Positions 34,081 to 42,934 of a DNA stretch of 64,000 nucleotides are shown piece by piece. Numbering within the stretch: position 1 is the first letter of the stretch; each line of letters starts with the position of its first letter. Origin of the DNA: Streptomyces kurssanovii (GTDB taxonomy: Bacteria; Actinomycetota; Actinomycetes; Streptomycetales; Streptomycetaceae); contig NZ_BMTN01000001.1 of NCBI RefSeq assembly GCF_014649695.1, forward strand, positions 310,001-374,000. The letters run 5' to 3'. The position numbers were made by a program, and so were the translations under genes. A model generated the notes under the pieces. The model did no database searches. It was not told the origin of the DNA and saw nothing but the letters and a program-made list of their open reading frames with translations.

Positions 34081-35262
34081 GTGCCCACGAGGAACTCACC
34101 GGATCTCATCGTCGTCGGAGCGGGTGTGGTCGGTGCCGCCTGTGCCTACTACGCGGCCCGCTCCGGCCTCTCCGTCACCGTGATCGACCGCGGTCCCGTC
34201 GCGGGCGGCACCACGGGAGCCGGAGAGGGCAACCTCCTGGTCTCCGACAAGGAGCCCGGCCCCGAACTCGAACTGGCCTTGCTGTCCACACGGTTGTGGC
34301 GCGAGCTGTCCGACGTGCTGCCGCCCCGTGTCGAGTACGAGGCGAAGGGTGGCCTGGTCGTCGCCTCCGGCGAGGCGTCCTTGATGGTCCTGCGTGACCT
34401 CGCCGCCCGGCAGGAGCGGGCGGGCGTGAAGAACCAGGAGGTCGCCGGCGACGGGCTCCGCGACCTGGAGCCCCATCTGTCCCCGGACCTTGCGGGCGGC
34501 TTCCACTATCCGCAGGACGCCCAGGTGCAGCCCGCGCTCGCCGCGGCGCACCTGCTGCGCGCCGGGCGGGACTCCGGCCGGGTCCTCCTGCGGCTGGGGG
34601 AGGACGTCACCGGCGTGCTCAAGGGCGTGAGCGGCGATGTGCGGGGCGTACGGACGGCGAGCGGTGATCTGCGCGCCCCCTGGGTGGTGAACGCCGCCGG
34701 CACCTGGGGCGGGCGGCTCGCCCACCTCGCGGGAGTGGACCTGCCGGTGCTGCCCCGCCGGGGATTCGTCCTGGTCACCGAGCCGCTGCCGCGCGTGGTA
34801 CGGCACAAGGTCTACACGGCGGACTACGTCGCCGATGTCGCCAGCGGCTCGGCGGCGCTCCAGACCTCCGCCGTCGTCGAGGGCACCCCGGCAGGGCCCG
34901 TCCTGATCGGCGCGAGCCGGGAACGGGTCGGCTTCGACCGCACGCTGTCGGTGGAGGCACTGCGCCGCCTCGCGGCCCAGGCGACCCGCCTGTTCCCGGT
35001 GCTCTCCCGGGTACGGGCGATACGGACGTACGCCGGATTCCGCCCGTACCTGCCGGACCATCTGCCCGCGATCGGACCCGACCCGCGCGTCCCCGGCCTG
35101 CTGCACGCCTGCGGGCACGAAGGCGCGGGGATAGGACTCGCCCCGGCCACCGGCATGATCATCGCCCGGATCTTGTCCGGAGGCGAACTCCCCATGGACG
35201 TCGCACCGTTCAGGCCGGACCGCTTCAAGCAGGCCTCGCCCGGCACGCCCCGGACACCTTGA
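34081..35262 (+). CDS. FAD-dependent D-hydroxyproline dehydrogenase subunit (DAAO family)
   Basis: 393 residues from GTG 34081. The N-terminal FAD site is LIVVGAGVVGAACAYYAARS, with VVNAAGTWGG in the middle and IGPDPRVPGLLHACGHEGAG near the end, as in glycine/sarcosine/D-amino acid oxidases. Next to it are a [2Fe-2S] small subunit and an NAD(P)/FAD large subunit, the three-part arrangement of bacterial D-hydroxyproline dehydrogenases, which oxidise cis-4-hydroxy-D-proline to a pyrroline. The substrate assignment rests on the adjoining 4-hydroxyproline epimerase and deaminase. No ribosome site is seen. Confidence 0.88.
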   Translation: MPTRNSPDLIVVGAGVVGAACAYYAARSGLSVTVIDRGPVAGGTTGAGEGNLLVSDKEPGPELELALLSTRLWRELSDVLPPRVEYEAKGGLVVASGEASLMVLRDLAARQERAGVKNQEVAGDGLRDLEPHLSPDLAGGFHYPQDAQVQPALAAAHLLRAGRDSGRVLLRLGEDVTGVLKGVSGDVRGVRTASGDLRAPWVVNAAGTWGGRLAHLAGVDLPVLPRRGFVLVTEPLPRVVRHKVYTADYVADVASGSAALQTSAVVEGTPAGPVLIGASRERVGFDRTLSVEALRRLAAQATRLFPVLSRVRAIRTYAGFRPYLPDHLPAIGPDPRVPGLLHACGHEGAGIGLAPATGMIIARILSGGELPMDVAPFRPDRFKQASPGTPRTP

Positions 35263-35291
35263 CACCCGGACATCCCGGAAGGAGACGCGCC

Positions 35292-35615
35292 ATGGCGCGT
35301 GACCGCACCCCCGCCGAACTCGTCGGCGCGGCACCCGAACAGGCCCCGTTCGAGATCACCTTCGACGGGCGCCCGATCACCACCCTCCCCGGACGGTCCG
35401 TCGCCGCCGCCCTCTGGTCGGCCGGCGTCCTCGCCTGGCGCACCACGCGCCGTGGCGGCCGTCCGCGCGGAGCTTTCTGCGGCATCGGTCACTGCTACGA
35501 CTGCCTTGCCACCATCAACGGGCGGCCCAACAGGCGGGCATGTCTGGTGCCCGCCCGTCCTGGTGACACGATCACCACTCAGGAAGGACACGGCCATGCC
35601 GAAATCGCCGTCTGA
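35292..35615 (+). CDS. [2Fe-2S] small subunit of the D-hydroxyproline dehydrogenase
   Basis: 107 residues from ATG 35292, behind AAGGAGACGCG; the frame is open further upstream without a ribosome site. Cysteines C63, C68, C71 and C84 in FCGIGHCYDC and NRRAC bind the cluster. Homologous to HcnA/SoxD-like ferredoxin subunits of opine, sarcosine and hydroxyproline dehydrogenases. Passes electrons between flavin subunits. Its stop overlaps the next gene by 20 bp. Confidence 0.9.
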   Translation: MARDRTPAELVGAAPEQAPFEITFDGRPITTLPGRSVAAALWSAGVLAWRTTRRGGRPRGAFCGIGHCYDCLATINGRPNRRACLVPARPGDTITTQEGHGHAEIAV

Positions 35616-37152
35616 CCGGGCGGCCGGCGACCCGTACGGCAGGGTGTACGACCTCGCGGTGATCGGCGCGGGCTGCGCGGGCCTCGCGGGCGCCGTCACC
35701 GCTTCCGAACGGGGGCTCTCGGTCGCCCTGCTGGACACGGCGGGCCGGATCGGCGGCCAGTTCTACCGCCACCCCGACCCAGCCTTCGGCGCCGTGCGCC
35801 CGGAGGCCTTGCACCACGACTGGTCCGCCTTCGCCGGTCTGCGTCGCCGCCTCGAGGCCGGTGACGTCGCCCATCTCGCCGGTCACCACGTCTGGACCGT
35901 GGAGCGGCAGGACGGGGCGGACACGCCATGGACGGTGCACGCGATCACCGGGGCGGACGGCGACGGCGAGCACCCCGTGCGCGTACAGGCCCGGACCGTC
36001 CTGCTCGCGACCGGGGCGTACGAACGCCAACTGCCCTTCCCCGGCTGGACGCTGCCGGGCGTCGTGGGCGCGGCAGGGGCGCAGGCGATGCTGAAGGCCG
36101 GACTCGTCCTGCCCGGCAGGCGCGTCGTCGTCGCGGGCAGCGGCCCGCTGCTGCTCGCCGTCGCCGCATCGCTCGCCACCGCCGGGGCGCGCGTGCCCGC
36201 GGTGGTGGAGGCAGCCGGTTACCTCGGATACGCGCGCAGGCCGGCCGTCCTCGCCGCAGACCCGCAGAAGCTCGCCGAGGCCGTGGTCCACGGGGCGGCC
36301 CTGCTGGGGCACGGCGTGCGGCTACGCACCCGCAGCGCGGTGACCCAGGTCCACGGCACGGACCGGGTGGAGGCGGTCACCGTCTCCCGGGTCGACCGGG
36401 ACTGGCGGCCCGTACGGGGGACGGGCCGCCGGATCGCCTGCGACGCCCTGGCGGTGGGGCACGGTCTCGTCCCGCAGATCGAACTCGCCACAAGCCTCGG
36501 GTGCGCCACACGGCGGACCAAGGACGGGACGCATGCCCTGGCACTGGACGCGTTTCAACGGACCTCGGTGCCGGGACTGTGGGCGGCGGGTGAGACCGGT
36601 GGCATCGGTGGCGCCCAACTCGCCCGGGTGGAAGGTGAGATCGCGGGCATCGCGGTGGCCGCCCAGGTGCGCGACGGGGCCGCACCGGCGCGTGACGGGC
36701 GGGTGCGTGAGCTTCGACGGAGGCGTGAGCGTATGCGTGCCTTCGCCGGTGCCATGGCCGCCGTGCACGCGCCGGGGAAGGGCTGGGCCGAGTGGCTGGA
36801 CGACGCGACGGAAGTGTGCCGCTGCGAGGAGGTGACGGTGGGTGCCGTCCGCGAGGCGGTCGACGCCTACGGCGCCCGTGACGCCCGCACGGTCAAGCTG
36901 CTCACCCGCGCGGGCATGGGCTGGTGCCAGGGCCGGACGTGCGGGGCGGCCGTGGCCTGCCTCGCGGCGGGAGAAGGCCCCCTGTTCCTGCCGCCTTCTC
37001 CCGAGCGACGGCCGCTCGCGGGGCCCGTGCCGCTGGGCGTGCTCGGATCCCTCGACCCGAGCGAGCCGTCCGCCGCACCCGCCGCACCGGCCGGCCCGGC
37101 CGAACAGCCCGACACCGACCGTCCGGACGGCAACTCCGGACCCCGCGACTGA
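35596..37152 (+). CDS. FAD/NAD(P)-binding large subunit of the D-hydroxyproline dehydrogenase
   Basis: 518 residues from ATG 35596, inside the end of the small-subunit gene, so translation is coupled. First dinucleotide fold LAVIGAGCAGLAGAVTASER; GGQFYRHPDP is typical of HcnB/SoxA-like subunits; second fold VVVAGSGPLLLAVAASLATA. A C-terminal BFD-like domain has VCRCEEVT and GWCQGRTCG, four cysteines for another [2Fe-2S] cluster. The last 50 residues are low complexity, rich in Pro and Ala. Function with the two preceding products is oxidation of D-hydroxyproline with electrons passed to the chain. Confidence 0.9.
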   Translation: MPKSPSDRAAGDPYGRVYDLAVIGAGCAGLAGAVTASERGLSVALLDTAGRIGGQFYRHPDPAFGAVRPEALHHDWSAFAGLRRRLEAGDVAHLAGHHVWTVERQDGADTPWTVHAITGADGDGEHPVRVQARTVLLATGAYERQLPFPGWTLPGVVGAAGAQAMLKAGLVLPGRRVVVAGSGPLLLAVAASLATAGARVPAVVEAAGYLGYARRPAVLAADPQKLAEAVVHGAALLGHGVRLRTRSAVTQVHGTDRVEAVTVSRVDRDWRPVRGTGRRIACDALAVGHGLVPQIELATSLGCATRRTKDGTHALALDAFQRTSVPGLWAAGETGGIGGAQLARVEGEIAGIAVAAQVRDGAAPARDGRVRELRRRRERMRAFAGAMAAVHAPGKGWAEWLDDATEVCRCEEVTVGAVREAVDAYGARDARTVKLLTRAGMGWCQGRTCGAAVACLAAGEGPLFLPPSPERRPLAGPVPLGVLGSLDPSEPSAAPAAPAGPAEQPDTDRPDGNSGPRD

Positions 37153-37219
37153 GGGACCCGCCCTCGTGCGTCCCGGCACGGCTCCACGACACGACACCCC
37201 TACAAAATGAGGTCCCCGC

Positions 37220-38140
37220 ATGACCGCCACCCGAGCCACCCCCACCTGGACCACCGACCGCCCATGGCGCGGCATCATGGTCGCCACCGCTCTCCCCCTG
37301 CGCGACGACCTCTCCGTCGACCTCGACGCCTACGCGGAGCACGTTCGCCGGCTCATCGACGAGGGCTGCGACGGCGTCGTGCCCAACGGATCGCTCGGCG
37401 AGTATCAGACCCTCACCGACGACGAGCGTGCCCGTGTGGTCCGCACCGCCGTCGAGGCCGCCGGCGACGGCGCGCGCGTGATGCCCGGCGTCGCCGCCTA
37501 CGGCAGCGCGGAGTCCCGCCGCTGGGCCGAACAGGCCGCGGAGGAAGGCTGCGGAAGCGTGCTGCTGCTGCCGCCGAACGCCTATCGCGCCGACGAGCAG
37601 GCGGTGCGCGCCCACTACGCGGAGGTCTCCCGCGTGGGGCTGCCCGTGGTGGGCTACAACAATCCCATCGACACCAAGGTCGACCTCACCCCCGCGCTCC
37701 TGGCCCGGCTGCACGGCGACGGCAGCATCGTCGCCGTCAAGGAGTTCAGCGGCGATGTACGCAGGGCCTACGAGATCGGTGAACTCGCACCGGACCTCGA
37801 TCTGCTGATCGGCGCGGACGACGTGCTGCTCGAGCTCGCCCTCGCGGGTGCGGTCGGCTGGATCGCCGGCTACCCGAACGCCTTCCCCGCCACCTGTGCC
37901 GAGCTCTATCGCGCCGCCGTCGCCGGTCAGCTCGACACCGCGGTGCCCCTCTACAAGTCGCTGCATTCGCTGCTGCGATGGGACTCCAGGAACGAGTTCG
38001 TTCAGGCCATCAAGTTGTCGATGGACATCGTCGGCCGCCGCGGCGGCCCCACCCGTCCGCCGCGCGGGCCGCTGCCCGCCGCGGCGGGGGCCGCGGTGTG
38101 CGCGGCCACCGAGAAGGCCGTCGCCGACGGCCACCACTGA
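37220..38140 (+). CDS. Dihydrodipicolinate synthase-family pyrroline-4-hydroxy-2-carboxylate deaminase
   Basis: 306 residues from ATG 37220. DapA-family TIM barrel with Schiff-base Lys174 (IVAVKEFSGD) and Tyr146 (VVGYNNP). PNGSLGEYQTL stands in place of the usual GTTGE, as in hydroxyproline-pathway members. Expected reaction: delta-1-pyrroline-4-hydroxy-2-carboxylate to 2-oxoglutarate semialdehyde and ammonia. The reaction is assigned from position between the dehydrogenase and 4-hydroxyproline epimerase genes; family membership is certain. Confidence 0.9.
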   Translation: MTATRATPTWTTDRPWRGIMVATALPLRDDLSVDLDAYAEHVRRLIDEGCDGVVPNGSLGEYQTLTDDERARVVRTAVEAAGDGARVMPGVAAYGSAESRRWAEQAAEEGCGSVLLLPPNAYRADEQAVRAHYAEVSRVGLPVVGYNNPIDTKVDLTPALLARLHGDGSIVAVKEFSGDVRRAYEIGELAPDLDLLIGADDVLLELALAGAVGWIAGYPNAFPATCAELYRAAVAGQLDTAVPLYKSLHSLLRWDSRNEFVQAIKLSMDIVGRRGGPTRPPRGPLPAAAGAAVCAATEKAVADGHH

Positions 38141-38171
38141 CCCCCGATCCGCTTCGCAGGAAGGGACGTTC

Positions 38172-39176
38172 GTGCGGACCCGTCACGTCTTCCACGCCGT
38201 CGACTCACACACCGAGGGCATGCCCACGCGCGTGATCACCGGAGGCGTCGGGGTGGTCCCCGGCGCCACGATGGCAGAGCGCAGGCTCCACTTCATCGAG
38301 CACCTGGACCATCTGAGAACCCTCCTGATGTACGAGCCGCGCGGTCACGCCTCCATGAGCGGCGCGATACTCCAGCCGCCGACCCGTCCCGACGCCGACT
38401 ACGGCGTGCTGTACATCGAGGTCTCCGGTCTGCTGCCGATGTGCGGGCACGGCACGATCGGCGTGGCCACCGTTCTTGTCGAGACCGGCATGGTAACGGT
38501 CACCGAACCCGTCACCACCGTCCGCCTCGACACCCCCGCCGGGCTCGTCTCCGTCGACGTGCAGGTCGAGGACGGGGCGGCCAAGGCGGTCACGCTCACC
38601 AACGTCCCCGCCTTCTGCGTCGGACTGGACCGCAAGGTGGACGTGCCGGGGTACGGAACGGTGACGTACGACCTCGCGTTCGGCGGAAATTTCTATGCAT
38701 TCGTCGAACTGGACTCGCTGGGGCTGCCGTTCGACCGGTCCCGCAAGGACGAACTGCTCGCGGCCGGGCTCGCCCTGATGGAGGCGGTCAACGCGTCCCC
38801 GGACCGCCCCGTCCACCCGGAGCGACACGAGATCGCGGGGGTCAAGCACGTGTATCTCGCCGCGCCCGGCTCGGACGCGCACCGCTCACGCCACGCCATG
38901 GCCATCCATCCCGGCTGGTTCGACCGCTCACCGTGTGGCACCGGCACCTCCGCACGAATGGCGCAGCTGAACGCTCGTGGTGCTTTGCCGCTGCACTTCG
39001 ACTTCGTCAACGAGTCCTTCATCGGTACCGAGTTCACCGGCCGTCTCGTGGCGGAGACCGAGGTCGGCGGTGTGCCGGCAGTCGTACCCCGTATCACCGG
39101 ACGTGCATGGATCACGGGCACCGCGCAGTACTTCCTCGACCCGGGCGACCCCTTCCCCGCGGGATTCCTCCTATGA
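38172..39176 (+). CDS. 4-hydroxyproline epimerase
   Basis: 334 residues from GTG 38172, behind AGGAAGGGACG. Proline racemase family with both catalytic cysteines: Cys91 in MCGHGTIGVAT and Cys255 in SPCGTGTSARMA. Having Cys at both places marks a racemase or epimerase; the related dehydratase has Thr at the first. VDSHTEGMPTRVI is the family N-terminus. It turns trans-4-hydroxy-L-proline into cis-4-hydroxy-D-proline, the substrate of the adjacent dehydrogenase. Proline racemase is the alternative; the gene neighbourhood favours the epimerase. Confidence 0.92.
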   Translation: MRTRHVFHAVDSHTEGMPTRVITGGVGVVPGATMAERRLHFIEHLDHLRTLLMYEPRGHASMSGAILQPPTRPDADYGVLYIEVSGLLPMCGHGTIGVATVLVETGMVTVTEPVTTVRLDTPAGLVSVDVQVEDGAAKAVTLTNVPAFCVGLDRKVDVPGYGTVTYDLAFGGNFYAFVELDSLGLPFDRSRKDELLAAGLALMEAVNASPDRPVHPERHEIAGVKHVYLAAPGSDAHRSRHAMAIHPGWFDRSPCGTGTSARMAQLNARGALPLHFDFVNESFIGTEFTGRLVAETEVGGVPAVVPRITGRAWITGTAQYFLDPGDPFPAGFLL

Positions 39177-39333
39177 CCACCGCCGCGGCCAGGTCGACCC
39201 ACGCGACCCGGCCCACCCGTCGACGTCGTCGTGCGGCCGCTCGACGGTCTCGGGCACCTGCTTGTCCGTCAACGTCTCTTTTGCGCCGTACCGGTGCCCG
39301 CTCAGGGGTCGCCCACCCATAGCCACCTGCGAA

Positions 39334-39356
39334 AACAACGTGACATTGTACGCTGG
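39334..39356. promoter_or_regulatory. Shared operator-like site, copy 4 (before the GntR gene)
   Basis: AACAACGTGACATTGTACGC then TGG, 50 bp before the regulator start. It shares GTGAxATTGTAC with copy 2, but is the least similar copy. It suggests autoregulation. The 229-bp gap 39177-39405 holds no other supported gene, though an ATG overlapping the epimerase stop opens a 49-codon frame that dies. Confidence 0.55.
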
Positions 39357-39405
39357 TGATCCTCTCTCGGCCACGAGGGCACAGGGCGAAGGGAACACCA
39401 CCACC

Positions 39406-40131
39406 ATGGGCCACCTGAAGCAGCGCAACCTCATCACCGCCAGGGAGCGGCTGCGTGACCAGGTCGCCCACGCCCTGCGCGCCGCGCTCATCTCCGGCGA
39501 ACTGCGTCCCGGCGAGGTCTACTCGGCGCCGGGCCTCGCCGAGGACTTCGGGATCTCCGCGACACCGGTGCGCGAGGCGATGCTCGACCTGGCCCGGGAG
39601 GGCCTCGTCGAACCGGTCCGCAACAAGGGCTTCCGCGTCACCGAGGTCAACGAGCGCGATCTCGACCAGTACACCGAGATCCGCCTCCTGATCGAGGTCC
39701 CCATGGTCCGCCGGATCACCCGCAGCGCCTCCCGCGAAGACCTGGAGGCGCTGCGGCCGGTCGCCGAGGAGATCGTGCGCGCCGCGCGGGAGCACGACCT
39801 CATCGGCTACCTCGAGGCCGACCGCCGGTTCCATCTCTCCCTGCTCGCGCTCGCCGGCAACGACCGGCTCGTCGAGACCGTCGGCGATCTGCGCAAGCGT
39901 TCGCGGCTGTACGGGCTGACCGCACTGGACCAGCGCGACCAGCTGATCCCGTCCGCCGAGGAGCACATCGAGCTGCTCGACCTGATGGTGGCGGGTGACG
40001 CGAGGGGTGCCGAGAAGTGCATGGCCCGCCACCTCGGACATGTGCGGTCGCTCTGGGCCGAGGGTGCGCAGGAGAAGGAGCGGCAGTCCGCCGCGCGCGG
40101 TCCCAAGAGGCGGCTGGGCACGGCCCGCTGA
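39406..40131 (+). CDS. GntR-family regulator, FCD type
   Basis: 241 residues from ATG 39406 (GCGAAGGGAAC upstream). Winged HTH at about 12-77, with SAPGLAEDFGISATPVREAM and GLVEPVRNKGFRVTEV. The all-helical FCD domain follows, with likely metal or ligand His residues in RFHLSLL, EEHIELLDL and ARHLGHVRSL. It should bind a small carboxylate such as a hydroxyproline-pathway intermediate and release DNA. As last gene of the locus with a site in its own leader, it is the probable regulator of the collagen/hydroxyproline genes. Confidence 0.92.
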   Translation: MGHLKQRNLITARERLRDQVAHALRAALISGELRPGEVYSAPGLAEDFGISATPVREAMLDLAREGLVEPVRNKGFRVTEVNERDLDQYTEIRLLIEVPMVRRITRSASREDLEALRPVAEEIVRAAREHDLIGYLEADRRFHLSLLALAGNDRLVETVGDLRKRSRLYGLTALDQRDQLIPSAEEHIELLDLMVAGDARGAEKCMARHLGHVRSLWAEGAQEKERQSAARGPKRRLGTAR

Positions 40132-40504
40132 GACGGCCGGGGGGTCCGCATGTGAGCTCGGGTCCCCGCACGGCTCCCCGGCGTCGGCCGGGGCGCACGC
40201 CGAGTGGCCGCTCGCGCGTGGGTGGCGACTTCCGGTGGCTCCGAGAGTGACGAACCGGCCGTTCGGCTTCGGACGGTGAACCGCACCTCGGGGCGGAGAA
40301 CCGGCAGCGGCTCCCGGTGAACTCGGGCAGTTGGTCGTCCAAGGGCGGCAGTACCGGACGACCCTCTGTTCACCGGCGCCGAGCCCCGCCACTATGGCGG
40401 GGTCATGTCAAAGCGTCAACCCCCTCAGCCACGGCCCGTGTCAGCTCCGGCGTACGTCGACCGGCCGGTCGCGGGACGCGCGCGCCGGAAACGGACGGTC
40501 GGTC
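40132..40504. other. 373-bp intergenic space without a supported gene
   Basis: Lies between the GntR gene and the GH5 gene, both plus strand. The sequence just before the GH5 gene (around 40385-40410, ATGGCGGGGTCATG) may carry its promoter. Other open frames are short and I support none. Confidence 0.5.
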
Positions 40505-42430
40505 ATGAACGGATCTCTCGGCAAGGTGAGGGCGGTCGTCGCGACCGCTCTGGTCGCGCTCGTGGCGAGCACGGCGGCCGCGGCTCCCGCAGAAGCGACA
40601 GGGGCACGGCGCCCACCGGCGACGACCTCGGCCGCCCCCGACTGGACCCCGCCGCTGAGCACCCGCGGCCGCTACATCGTCGACGCCGACGGCAACCGCT
40701 TCAAGCTCAAGTCCGGGAACTGGCACGGCGCGAGCGGCACCTGGACAGGTACCGGTGACCGCGAGGACCCGGCGAACCACCACGCGGGCGAGAAGGCGGA
40801 CCGTATTCCGCTCGGACTCGACCGTGCCCCCATGTCCGAGATCGTCGCCGGCTTCCGGGAGCTGGGGCTCAACAGCGTCCGCCTGCCCTTCTCCAACGAG
40901 ATGGTGCACGACCGGCGCCCCGTCGCCGACGCGTCGGTGGCCGCCAATCCGGCCCTGCGCGGCCGTACGCCCCTCCAGATCTACGACGCCGTCGTCGCCG
41001 CCCTCACCGGCGCGGGACTCGCCGTCGTCCTCAACAACCACACCAACACCACCCGCTGGTGCTGCGGTGTCGACGGCAACGAACGCTGGAACGCGAGCCG
41101 CGCCGACGCGGAATGGGAGGCCGACTGGCTCTTCATGGCCCGCCGCTACCGCCACGATCCACGCGTCGTCGGCGCCGACCTCTACAACGAGGTGCGCCGC
41201 TCGGTCTGGGACGACGCCAACTGGGGCCTCGGTGACCGCCATGACTGGTTCGCCGCCTCGCAGCGCGTCGGTGACCGCATCCTCCAGGAGGCAAATCCCG
41301 CTCTCCTCATCGTCGTCGAGGGCATCAACTGGACCGGCGTCCCCGTCGACGGCCTTCCGCACGGGCGCCCCACGCTGGAGCCCGTCCAGCGGCTGTCCCA
41401 CACGCTCGTACGGTCCGGCAAGCTCGTCTACTCCGCCCACTTCTACGACTACACCGGCCCCCACCACACCGGCGCCACCGGTGTGGGCGAGACCTCCGAC
41501 AACCGCTACCGCGACTTCGGCCGCGACGAACTGTTCGACGTACTCGACCGGCAGGCCTTCTACGTGTCCGGCCAGGCCGGTCGGCACTTCACCGCTCCCG
41601 TGTGGATCAGCGAGTTCGGGATCGGCGGCCGGGACGAGCACGGCGAGAAGCCACGCGCCTGGTTCGAGAACTTCGTCGACCATCTCCTCGCCAGGGACGC
41701 CGACTTCGCGTACTGGCCGATGGTCGGCTGGCACGAGGACCGCAAGGGCAACGGCTGGGCCCTGCTCCACTGGGACTCCGCCGGCCGGCGCATCGGCGTC
41801 TTCGACGGTGACGACTGGCGCGCCGGTGCGTGGAGCCGCCTCGTCGCAGCGGAGGGGCGCACCGGCCCCGTCGCGTCCACGGACCGCTGGTCGATGCTCG
41901 GCCCGGACCACGGTGACTTCGTGCAGTCGCTGCGGATGCGGGCCGCGGGCGACTGGGACGCGGGCGCACGCAAGGCGGCCTGCCCCGACGGCCAGCGACT
42001 GGCCGGCCTGGCCCACACCGGGGGCCGCGGCCTGTGCACCGACGTGGCGGCGCGTGACCTCTGGGCGGCCGACGGCCCGTACGAGGTGGTGCGCGACGAG
42101 CGCCATGTCCGGCCGGGCGGCGACTGGGCGTCGGGCTACACCAAGCTCCAGTGCCCCACGGACCACTTTCTCACCGGTTACAGCGTCCACGGAGCAGCCG
42201 TCTCGGCGGCCCTGTGCGTAGCGGCCCGGACGCCGCTCGGCACCGGCGGCCGGACCGTCTGGTTCGACCGGGGCGACAACCGTCCGCCCGAGGCCCGCGG
42301 TGGGGACTTCGCGTACGGCCGGTTCAAGGGCCAGTGCGCGGACGACGAGTACGCGGCCGGTATCGCGTACACCGGCCGTGTGGGCTCGTCCCGGACACCG
42401 GACGCGCTGCTGTGCCGGAAGCTGGGCTGA
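40505..42430 (+). CDS. Secreted glycoside hydrolase family 5-like enzyme
   Basis: 641 residues from ATG 40505; the signal peptide is VRAVVATALVALVASTAAAA with cleavage after AxA near residue 27-30. The GH5 barrel (about 50-440) has acid/base Glu in DLYNEVRR and nucleophile Glu in WISEFGIGG; NHTNTTRWCCGVDGNE resembles bacterial cellulase/beta-mannanase-type loops. The C-terminal 200 residues hold eight or so cysteines in two related blocks (GDWDAGARKAACPDGQRL and GDWASGYTKLQCPTDHFLTG), a probable accessory domain. The polysaccharide substrate is unknown. Single gene. Confidence 0.85.
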   Translation: MNGSLGKVRAVVATALVALVASTAAAAPAEATGARRPPATTSAAPDWTPPLSTRGRYIVDADGNRFKLKSGNWHGASGTWTGTGDREDPANHHAGEKADRIPLGLDRAPMSEIVAGFRELGLNSVRLPFSNEMVHDRRPVADASVAANPALRGRTPLQIYDAVVAALTGAGLAVVLNNHTNTTRWCCGVDGNERWNASRADAEWEADWLFMARRYRHDPRVVGADLYNEVRRSVWDDANWGLGDRHDWFAASQRVGDRILQEANPALLIVVEGINWTGVPVDGLPHGRPTLEPVQRLSHTLVRSGKLVYSAHFYDYTGPHHTGATGVGETSDNRYRDFGRDELFDVLDRQAFYVSGQAGRHFTAPVWISEFGIGGRDEHGEKPRAWFENFVDHLLARDADFAYWPMVGWHEDRKGNGWALLHWDSAGRRIGVFDGDDWRAGAWSRLVAAEGRTGPVASTDRWSMLGPDHGDFVQSLRMRAAGDWDAGARKAACPDGQRLAGLAHTGGRGLCTDVAARDLWAADGPYEVVRDERHVRPGGDWASGYTKLQCPTDHFLTGYSVHGAAVSAALCVAARTPLGTGGRTVWFDRGDNRPPEARGGDFAYGRFKGQCADDEYAAGIAYTGRVGSSRTPDALLCRKLG

Positions 42431-42757
42431 GCGGATCGCCTCGCCGGCACCCGAGCACGAACCGAAGAACGTGCGAAGGCCGACCGACTCACTGCCGCAC
42501 GCCGATGCAGGAGATCGCCGACCACAACGTGAAGGAAGCGCTGGCCTTGCTGGCCCAGTAGCACCGAGTCGGCCACTGACGGCCCGTATCCCGCGGCTCG
42601 TTGACCGTGCCACCTGTGCAGGTGAGGGGCCCGGATTGCCGGGCGGAGCGGGCCCCGCCGCACACCCGCTCCCGCCGGTGGGTCCTGGGCGGTACTTTCG
42701 CGCGGATGTTGCTGGTCGCCCGGCCGCGGGCGGACGCGGCCCGGGGACATCGACGGG

Positions 42758-42915
42758 CCGGTGTCGGTCGATCCCGCGGTCGTCCGTGTTCACCGGCACG
42801 CCGCCGGAGCCCGAAAGGCGCTCCGGCGGCCCGCACTCGGACGCGTCCGAGGCGGCCTGAGCAGCAAGATCCACCTCGCCTACGACGCTCTCGGCCTGCC
42901 GCCGGCTTCACACGG
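42758..42915 (+). mobile_element. IS5-family transposase fragment
   Basis: In the 504-bp gap after the GH5 gene, about 50 codons read VHRHAAGARKALRRPALGR then VRGGLSSKIHLAYDALGLPP, the middle of an IS5-type DDE transposase (HxHAAGAR ... GRSRGGLTTKIHL pattern). Both ends are absent and there is no start codon context, so it is a fossil. The remainder of the gap holds nothing I can support. Confidence 0.75.
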
Positions 42916-42934
42916 GCGACGTGAGGGCTCCAGG

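Noticed and set aside
40403-42874. 823-codon minus-strand frame
   Set aside because: Shadow of the GH5 gene; repetitive Gly/Val/Asp antisense composition.
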